From assembly GCA_033297075.1 (NCBI GenBank), contig MU858066.1, positions 1 to 64,000 on the forward strand: 64,000 bases of DNA, read 5' to 3'. Below are positions 56,234 through 64,000 of the stretch, piece by piece. Origin of the DNA: Rhypophila decipiens. Its lineage: Eukaryota; Ascomycota; Sordariomycetes; Sordariales; Naviculisporaceae. The number at the start of each line of letters is the position of its first letter. Positions within the stretch are counted from its first letter, which is position 1. The position numbers and the translations under genes are program-made. The notes beneath the pieces were generated by a model that was not told the origin of the DNA, searched no databases, and saw only the letters and a program-made list of their open reading frames with translations.

Positions 56234-59097
56234 GCTGCGGTAATGGGTGTGGCTGTTGCATGGTCGAGTTGGCCAGCCACGTGGATAGGGTGGGTGTCGA
56301 TGCTGACGCAGACAGCTCTTGGGATCCAGAGGACGGCATGTCATATAGTGACCCGCCTGTCAGGGAGCCTTCTTCTGGGATCACCGGGGTAGTAATGGTA
56401 TCAATCGGGCTGCATTCCTCGGCGATAGGTTCGGCCAGGAGCCCCGATGCTTTCCCCCTGAGTATGCCCGACAGGGAGCGGTAGGGCTGGGCAGGCAGGC
56501 CGCTCCTGGAGTTGCTTCGCGTTACGGTGGGGTAGTTGGACAAGGCGCTGGCTGATCTCGGGGCTGCGGGCGGTGGCGTCGCGTTCTCGGCCGTCTGCTG
56601 CAGCTCGGCAATGTCCAGTGGCGCCGGACCTTCAATCGCCGTGTCTGCAAATGAAAATACACCAAGGTCGGCTAGTTGTAGAGTTTCGGGCTCTGGGGTC
56701 TCGGCCACGCTCAGGTGTTTGGCCCATTCGTTGGTGCGATACGACATGGCAACCCGTGAAAGTCCCGATGGCAGGTTCCCCTGGGTCAGGCTAGCAGCCA
56801 CGGAATCGACCGATGTCCTTCGTTGGCTGCCCGCCCTCGCCTCGCCTCTATGAGAAGAAGAGCCCGGCTGTTGCGGTGCAGGTGCTTCCACTTTCTTGTC
56901 TTGTGCTTGTTCCTCGCCCTGTGCAACGCCGAGATCTGGGCATGACCGAGCAGCAAACGAGGAAGAATATACCGGGTTTTTCGTCACATTCTTGCTGGTC
57001 AATAGTTCTTTGCTGCTGCTGCTGCGTCGCAATAGCCGCTCCGTCGGCGTCATCAGCACATCTGCCTGTAATGCTGTCTGACCATCTTCGCCTTCAAGCT
57101 TCATATCAATTAGATAGTCCTTGGGCGCATCCCAGTCATGTAAACTGACGGGATCCGAAACACAACTCATGTCGTCCAAATTGGCAGCGACCGACTCCGA
57201 CTCGTCTTGTGCCTCGGCTCCTCGGGCTATCTCAAACTCCAGACCGTCGCAACTCTCTCCTTCTCCAGCCCCAGCATTACTCTGTTCATCCTTGACCAGT
57301 CTCGAACCCTGAGACAAGCTGCTGAACATCTTGACCGACCCGCTAGGTACCCTCTTTACCATACTGTCGCTGACCCCCTCGCGGGTTATTGGTCTCGATC
57401 TCGGCCCATCTTCCAAGTCTTCGTCGGCAAAGGTCGCTATCGATGATCTGTCCTCTTCCATCTGCTCTGTCCCTTGCTCTTCCGGTACTGTAAATGGCAA
57501 GGGTGTGATATTTGGTGGTGTCTCCCGGATGACTGAGTTGCGCTGCCATGCCGCTGGTATCGAGTCGTCTTGTTGCTGTAAGCCTCCCTCGACGGCCACC
57601 GTCTGCAATTCCTTTGGTGGTGGTGCTGAGGGGTCCTCAAGGATGTGACCGTTCGGCATCTCATCGTGCGCAACCAGGACGGTAATTCTGGTTCCATCCT
57701 CGTCTTTGGACATGACTCTGTCCGCCGCAATGATCTTGGACGCTCGAAAGGGCGTCATAGCATCATCAACAGACAGCGGCAAGATGGCCGTCGCTATAGG
57801 CTCTGTCCCAGCTGGCGACTGGGGTCGTGTTACTAACGCAACTGTCGAAACCTCACTATTGCGCCCGTGTATGCGCTTTTCGCTTTCCATGTCGCCGACA
57901 CCAGAATCTGCAGAGTCGCCGAGCGGACTCCTGGCGCCGTCGCCGTATACCCGCTCCCATCGTCGTTTCTCACGAGCTGTTCTCTTCTCAATCTCACGCC
58001 CGGCGTTCTCCTCTTCGGCTCGCAGGTTGCGCTCCACCTCTGCGCGCTCTGCATCGCGTTTGGCACGGCGGTCCTTGATGATGCGCCAGAGCTTGATCTG
58101 AGAGATGACTCCGGCGAGGAAGATCAGAATGGTAACCGCGATCTCAACCCGGATTCCTCGCGTCAGTGGGTAGGTTGTGGTTCCCAGCGGAAATAGATTA
58201 TCGTTGAGATCCCAGAGGTAAGCCCAGAACTCCTTGTACCCTGCCCGACTGAAGCAATCGATCCCTAGCACGGCAACGGTAGCTCCCGAAAAGGATATAC
58301 AAGCAATCATGCCGTAGCTGCGAGTCCAGGGCGTGAAGTATAGTCCGAACCCGGCAATAGTGAAGGCGGCGATAAATCCAACCTTTCCTCCTGTGTGCTG
58401 GATGAGACCTCCGGGCTGTAGGGTTAGCAGCCACATGCTCAAGCAGAATCCGCCGAGCATACAAGCAAGGCACTCGGTGATCTCCTTGAATACAAGCGCT
58501 AGGCCGCCCAGTATCAGTCCGGTGCAGACTACAGCCACGACATAGGCTCCCTGGACTGCCTGCGTGACAGGATGCGTCATGACATAAACAATGAGGACAG
58601 AGGTCCCTAGACTGCCGAGGAAGGCCGTCGATAAGAAGGAATGAATCCATCGCGTTTTGATACCAACCACCGCATAAACGACGCCCGTCAATAGCAAGAT
58701 GACTCCAGCAACCGCAAACCCCGGCGTGATTTGGGGCTCGAGCGGCAGTTCACCTTCAGGAATCGGAACTATCCCAAAGTCTTGTTAATCGGACCATTGA
58801 GACATGTAGATTATGGTGGCGGAAATACGTACGCTCAAACAGGCTTGTATTTACTGTGGATGTACTTTGGGGAATCGCCAAGCTTGTCGATGTTATCAAG
58901 GCCGGTGACTCGGTAATGGTGACTGATGTTGCTGCTGCTTCTCTCGCCTCGTCTGCCAGCGTCTCGCTCGGTGGGCGTCGCGTTGATAAACTTGCTTCAT
59001 CTCTCTTTTCTCGCTGAACCAGTCCCGCAAAGGCGGTGGGGAACACAACGAAAAGGCAGAGCAGGCTCTTTGCCACAGGGTGACTGGTGACTCTCAT
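55254..59097 (-). CDS. TM198/DUF4203-domain membrane protein with a very long cytosolic tail
   Basis: Two exons, 58833-59097 and 55254-58768, with a 64-base phase 1 intron; 1259 residues. The start at 59097 gives an N-terminal signal peptide (MRVTSHPVAKSLLCLF to about FAG) and a Ser/Thr-rich luminal part. Seven or so hydrophobic segments follow between about residues 105 and 325, in the arrangement of the TM7S3/TM198-like (DUF4203) domain: GFAVAGVILLLTGVVYAVVG, TAFLGSLGTSVLIVYV, GGLALVFKEITECLACMLGG and later spans. A basic helix AKRDAERAEVERNLRAEE comes next. Then about 850 disordered residues contain Pro/Ser stretches and a Gln12 run, with a final charged helix MEGARREAERIEAERGQREF. The function in fungi is not known. 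It probably resides in the plasma membrane or an endomembrane. Confidence 0.85.
56202..56234. repeat. (TTG)11 microsatellite coding for poly-Gln
   Basis: Perfect trinucleotide run; with the next codon it gives twelve Gln on the minus strand. Confidence 0.9.
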
Positions 59098-62000
59098 GGT
59101 TGACACAACTCGGCAACCTCAACCTTTGAGCTTGCGTGCTGGAGAATGTAGGGGTCAAAAGACAACAAAGGTCAGTCCGTTATGGGGTCAACGGCATAAT
59201 GCTGATACGTATGAGGGACCAACCGGACAAGGCGGTGCTGGTGTCAAGACATGAGGACTGTAATATTTTCTGTTCAAATCGTCCAAGTTGCTTAGTATTG
59301 GTGAATGTAGGCGCAACTAAGACTGAGGCCGGAGACGGTACCAAAGACGTAATGAATGACTCGAGATGGTGAACGAACAGGAAGGGACTGTGGTGGGGGA
59401 GAAACAGACAAAAGGAAAACGGAGAGCTGCTCAAGTCACTCTACGCGTGCTGCGGTAGCTGGTCGGGAGAGGAGAGCCGGTTCGACTTGCAAAAAATCCT
59501 GGTAGGGAAGCCAAGAAGGGGGCGGTCAGCCCGGGATGCCAGCATATATATCAGGGCATCTGGTATGTACGGATATGGATACGTTCGTCTCATACAAACA
59601 GCCAGTCCCCCGGCTCAACTTGGCTGTTGACGCCATTCTTTTTGCCTAATTCAAACTAGAATTCTGCAACGACTGGCCAGGAGGAAGCGAGACGATGAAG
59701 AGCCCAAAACCTCGACCGCGTTCATGGACTCGGTCGTGTAGTCTGAGCCATGACATTACGGGACAACCAGAAGCGTGCGGCATCATCTCGCTGGAGCTGG
59801 CGCGTCACGCTGTCTCGTCTTCGTCCCATATCGTATCGTGGACTGACACTCGGGAGAGCTACATTGCTTCGAGAGAAAGGACAGGCCGGGAGTGGTCGAC
59901 TTTCGACGAGGGAGATTGGACTTGGCTCGTCGATGTCCATTGTGGAGGTGAGATGCGCTCGATGGCGTCCAAGCTAGCGAATAAACTCCTGGTGTGACCG
60001 ACAGGGGGGCGGGGGCTTATCCGGGGAGGCCAAGATCTCCAACCACTGACTGGACAAGATCGAGGGCGCCTTGATCCAAATTTGTCCTGACAAGAGGAGC
60101 CAGCCTCCATCACTTGATTCGCTGGACAGCACGACTTTTTCCCATTAGAGCCCCTGTCCATTTCTCACGACAATGCAAACTTTCGTTTTTCCTTTCCCTC
60201 TTGACCTTTCGTGATTTTTCATGTCTGAGACCTCTTATGCGTTCGTCTGGATCGAGCCGCAGCCACTTGACTAAAGAGGCGATCATTCGCTAGTGAACCG
60301 GAGAGCGAGAGTTGCATTCGACCTCTGCAGCCCATTTCCAACTTGCAGGATTCTCCGACATCTTGGAACTGAGCACGCCAACGGCATCCTCTGCTACCCT
60401 CTGGAGCTTCAACCACGGGATAGCAGAAGCCAGAGAAATGTATCCGTACCTCGACGACGTGGGTTTGCTATTTTTCCACAAGACCCGGTCTCACATGAGT
60501 CGAAACAAGGAGTGCAGCTACTATAAGCAGCATCATGACCTTGATGACGGCTATATCAACAGCCACACCATTGTACGTACCGCGTTGCAAGCCGTTGCTT
60601 CCAGAGTGGCTAGCGCCCTTCCATGACTTGTCGACTGCCGAAAATTGCCGAATAGGATGGTTGTATTCATCTGCGGGTACCTGCGCGAGGGCCTTGATTT
60701 GTTGATCTTGGAAATATCAAGATAACATCCGTATATCCGTGGGAGAATGGGCCGTGGGTTCTTTGGTGGGGAGAGAAGCTTGGAAGTTGGAGCCTTGAAG
60801 GGCTGCAGCAACGAGACGCAACTCAAGACCCGAACTTGATTGTTTCCAAGAGGCGGGAGAATAGATTGATGTCGCCGGCCAGCCGATGAGCGACAAGAAA
60901 CTATCACGACGCGTCGAGCTTCCCCGCCTCCTTCTCGTTTGCGTCTGTCAGAGAGAGAGAAAAAAAACTGCAAGTCATAAGTCAGAGCTGAGTAAAAAAA
61001 GGATGGATCGCCGTCTGCAGCAAGCCACAGCAGTGTACAACAGAGACAAGGCCGAGCCCACCGCCGACCGACCGCTCTTTTACCTCTTGCCAACACCGAC
61101 AGTTCCTTCCTGCGAGCTTCTAGCTCTAAAAGAAACAAAATTCTTGTTTTCTTGCATTCCCCCCGCCCAACCAACCTGCACAAGAGATTCAAAAGGGAAG
61201 TCTTGTTTTTCTTTGCGAACACGAACTTCATGTTCGAAAAGAGGATCCAGTCACAACCCACCAACGCATTCGTACTTCCAGCTTGCATCGATGCTCTCCC
61301 GATGCGGATATCAAATCTCGAAATGGTGATGTCACTCGCTGCAGCAAACCTCCTGCAAAGGTACCTCAGGCCTCCTAGCTTGCCTTCTCGGGAGGTGGAA
61401 AAAAGAGAGGCTTGCCAACTTTGATCTTGATTAGGGTGACTTTGGTGCCTGACAAGGATTTTGATGTGGCCCCTTGGCGTTGCCTTTCCCCACCACCATC
61501 TTTTTAGCTCCCGCTCAACCCGTGGGGTTGGTGGATTCCGTGGATGGTGGTGAGGAAATCGTGTGCTGTCAACCGAGTTGGAATTTTTTTAGAGAAGATA
61601 CAAACAGAGCTTTCCTATTGTTTGTAAAGAAGATACATGAGATATATCTCTTAACTGCTTCAAGATGCCCAAAAACTGTGTACGGAGTAGAAGAGAGGCT
61701 TTCTTTGTATTGTCCACGCGTCCTAAAGAGTCAAAAGTTGAAGTGAGTTGGTACATAAAATAGTCTGGATGCTAATGCATGTCCCCACTAAACCTGCCAT
61801 TTCTTGTTCAGAACCCCTGTACCTCCCACGATCCCCCCACATCCCTTTTCCCATCTCCGGAGCAAAACAGCCGCCGGCGAGGAAGCAACTTCTGGAACGG
61901 GCAAATTGGCTTCTCATCATCACAGTCGCATTAAAAGAGGCACATCGTGTAGAATAACACCTTATTATCTCTCTCATCACATTCCATTTGTTCTTTACAA

Positions 62001-63036
62001 GTAAGGCATTTTTGTTCCAATGTTTCTCAACAATACTAGGTCTGAGAGTCTGATTATTGCTTGCTGAAAGACCGTTTTCAAGAGCAAGAAAAAGGGGCTG
62101 CTGGACACAGAGAGAGGCCAGCAGACGATGATTTGATGACTGACTGACAATAGACGACCACATTGCACGCCGAGTGAAAAAAGATCACGACTGACCCAGT
62201 GTACAAATAACTCTAATCATTATGTATGACTGCCATGTAATAATAAAGTACCTATTTATTGCAACACGTCAACTCTTCGAAAATGTAGATGGTGATACAT
62301 TTTCTCATCAGCGACTATGAATCTCAGATCTGCTCCTCGTCCGTATGTATTGTACTTCATTCGCTACATCCAGTTACGTACCAGCCATCCACGATGGTAT
62401 AAACACAGTCAGAGACAATACCGTGGCAAGTGAGTCCTTAAAGAAAAAGTTTCCACGCACCATGTCAAACAGCCTCCCAAGTTTTCTTTCCCAGCCACTA
62501 CCTCCCTTACGAGAAATCGGTATTTCTTTCCTAAAGCCCCTCGGTTTCGAACCTCATCGCCATGTCGACTTATAATCTTCCCAGGATCAAGAACCTGTCA
62601 CGAACAGCTCAGTTGGTAGGTGCGATATAGTTGATGATGTTTTTATTCTCATATGCCTTGCGAAAAGGATAAAAGTACATATCTGGTCAATAATCTCGAG
62701 TGGCCGGATAGGGACTCGGTGAGCTTCAATTCGTAGTGTTGAGGAGCCGCACCATGCTGCCTCCCTGCTGCCCTGGACTGTATGGAAGCCCTCTCCCAAA
62801 ACCCATGTCCAAGAATACCCCGTAAACCTTGTGCTTTTGACCTCGCCTGGTATCGGATATCATGTATATCATATGCTGTTGTTATGGTCTGCTTGACCGC
62901 CTGTATCGTCACCTCCCGTGCCGCCAAAAAACCGGAGCCCCGTAACCCCCAATGCAAAATCGAAGCCTCACGTAAATGCCACAAAGGAAAAGGAGAGGTG
63001 AGATATTCAAAGAAAAAGGAAGAAGCGAAGGAAAGA
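59098..63036. other. 3.9 kb without a convincing gene
   Basis: Left part is the promoter and leader of the TM198-like gene. Two long overlapping ORFs of opposite strand (60551-61288 minus, 245 codons; 60886-61329 plus, 147 codons) and a plus frame at 60312-60626 have no recognisable domain. The sequence has CT-rich and A-rich runs like long 5' leaders of regulated fungal genes. I see no tRNA fold. Confidence 0.45.
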
Positions 63037-64000
63037 CTACCTCGTCCCAAACCGCCCCATCAACCGGTCTGATGCAGATGACGAAGTTGGGCGACCCATC
63101 CTCTGCCCGCCGATTATTATTGTCTCCTCCAAACTTCGTCCCGCTCCTCTTCTCATATCACCCCCTGTGCCGCTTGCAGTTCCACTCCCTCTTCCTCTCT
63201 CCGACAGCGAGGAAGGCCCATTCCGCCTACTCCGTTCGCGCTGGTCCTTGGGCGACACTCGCCTGTTATACCCAAACATGCCCGTAACAATTTTTGCAGG
63301 CCACAAGACAAAAGCCATAAGAGCAGAGAAAGGCAAACAGACCGCATGAACAGCCCGATCCAAAGCCCACGCAATCGCGCTCCAGTCCGATTGGTTCTTC
63401 TTGGTGGCAGCAGCAGCCAGTGCGATAGCGTCGTTCAGGCGTGATTCTAGGGCGTTCATGCGCGACTCGGTCTGCATGGCTAGCACCGTCGCCTTCTTCT
63501 CATACCTCCTCATGGCGCGGTTGAGTGCGTCCAGATCGGGTTGAATGAGGTTCCGCACCTCCTTGACAATCTTGGCCTCCGATTTACCCTGGGCTGCTTG
63601 GGGTACTGACATTCCGTATGGCGTGTGTGCATTTGCGGACCCATTAGTGATCCCCTTTGTTTCCAGTTCCTCAAGTCGTTTGACGATGCCTTGTATGTGG
63701 TCTGAGGTGACCGGCTCGGTGCGGTATGGATTTGCAGCCACCACACGCTGGAGATGCAAAGTACGGGCTCTAATAAGCTTGATTGCTGTTGAGCAGGGCC
63801 ATATCTCGGCAGCGAGAGTAAATATCGTTATGTTAAAGTTGGACACCAGGCCCTCGGCAGGTCTGGTAAGGTGACTTCGTATCTCGTGTAGCATGTACGC
63901 TCCCAGCACGGGAGTAACGAAACAGAAAAAGAGCGCCACACACTCGTGCACATATAGCTCACTCAAAGCCCGCCGTCTTTGGTCCGCGTAGCCACAACGA
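63037..64000 (-). CDS. Membrane protein of unknown function, 3' part only
   Basis: The frame is open from the right edge of the window (no start seen) to the stop at 63037, about 320 codons. A hydrophobic span VALFFCFVTPVLGAYML is near the left end of the visible protein, and a second hydrophobic part, AVCLPFSALMAFVLWPAKIVTGMFG, lies further on. Between them is a helical, coiled-coil-like section (residues about 130-210, ending SRMNALESRLNDAIALAAAA). The C-terminus is basic and Arg/Ser/Gly-rich, ending SDRLMGRFGTR. I do not recognise the family. The upstream exons and true N-terminus lie outside the window. Confidence 0.7.
   Translation of the reverse strand, partial: RCGYADQRRRALSELYVHECVALFFCFVTPVLGAYMLHEIRSHLTRPAEGLVSNFNITIFTLAAEIWPCSTAIKLIRARTLHLQRVVAANPYRTEPVTSDHIQGIVKRLEELETKGITNGSANAHTPYGMSVPQAAQGKSEAKIVKEVRNLIQPDLDALNRAMRRYEKKATVLAMQTESRMNALESRLNDAIALAAAATKKNQSDWSAIAWALDRAVHAVCLPFSALMAFVLWPAKIVTGMFGYNRRVSPKDQRERSRRNGPSSLSERGRGSGTASGTGGDMRRGAGRSLEETIIIGGQRMGRPTSSSASDRLMGRFGTR

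Noticed and set aside
60551..61288. 245-codon minus-strand ORF
   Set aside because: It overlaps another ORF on the opposite strand, contains homopolymer-like stretches, and shows no domain, leader or splice partner.
62600..62640. tRNA-like words (agctcagttggtagg)
   Set aside because: It resembles a D-arm, but no matching acceptor stem, anticodon arm or T-arm follows in the right order.

Overview
The window reads as nuclear DNA of a filamentous ascomycete (Pezizomycotina, probably a Sordariomycete; I cannot name the species). Most genes carry short GT-AG introns of about 50-80 bases, coding GC is high, genes are monocistronic, and the families are fungal: GH55 glucanase, M35-like aspzincin, Gtt1-type GST, a fungal transcription-factor domain, a fungal TM198-type membrane protein, and CTR9 of the Paf1 complex. 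I found no rRNA, tRNA, CRISPR or intact transposon. Every multi-exon model below was built by hand from splice sites, and each closes exactly in frame. Two models need a correction: the GH55 gene has one extra base in a run, and the small secreted-protein gene has several lesions.

Layout. 1-5.6 kb: a doubtful ORF built of tandem repeats, a small two-exon gene and an NmrA/SDR-like NAD(P)-binding protein. 5.6-13.8 kb: a secretory block with a 1307-residue GH55 glucanase (one-base frameshift in a G7 run), a divergently transcribed M35-like metalloprotease and a damaged gene for a six-cysteine secreted protein. 13.8-19.6 kb: gene-poor, with one CCCH zinc-finger gene lying between two inverted, transition-riddled copies of a dispersed repeat, and a telomere-like tract.

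19.6-35 kb: a run of redox and transport genes, comprising a flavin monooxygenase with C-terminal membrane segments, an MFS sugar transporter, a secreted DUF3237 protein, a Gtt1-like glutathione transferase, a phenol-hydroxylase-like FAD monooxygenase, a DUF924 protein and a cytochrome P450 with two GC-AG introns. There is no PKS, NRPS or terpene synthase, so this is more likely a catabolic or detoxification group, or the edge of a larger cluster, than a complete biosynthetic cluster. 35-41.5 kb: a head-to-head pair of large unrecognised genes, a 1331-residue helical/coiled-coil protein and a 490-residue protein.

44-64 kb: a PrpF-type isomerase, a fungal transcription-factor-like protein lacking a zinc cluster, the core gene CTR9, a fungal TM198/DUF4203 membrane protein with a very long tail, a 3.9 kb stretch without a convincing gene, and the 3' part of a membrane protein running off the right edge. 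The strongest candidates for something undescribed are the redox island, the unknown divergent pair and the inverted-repeat-flanked gene-poor segment.
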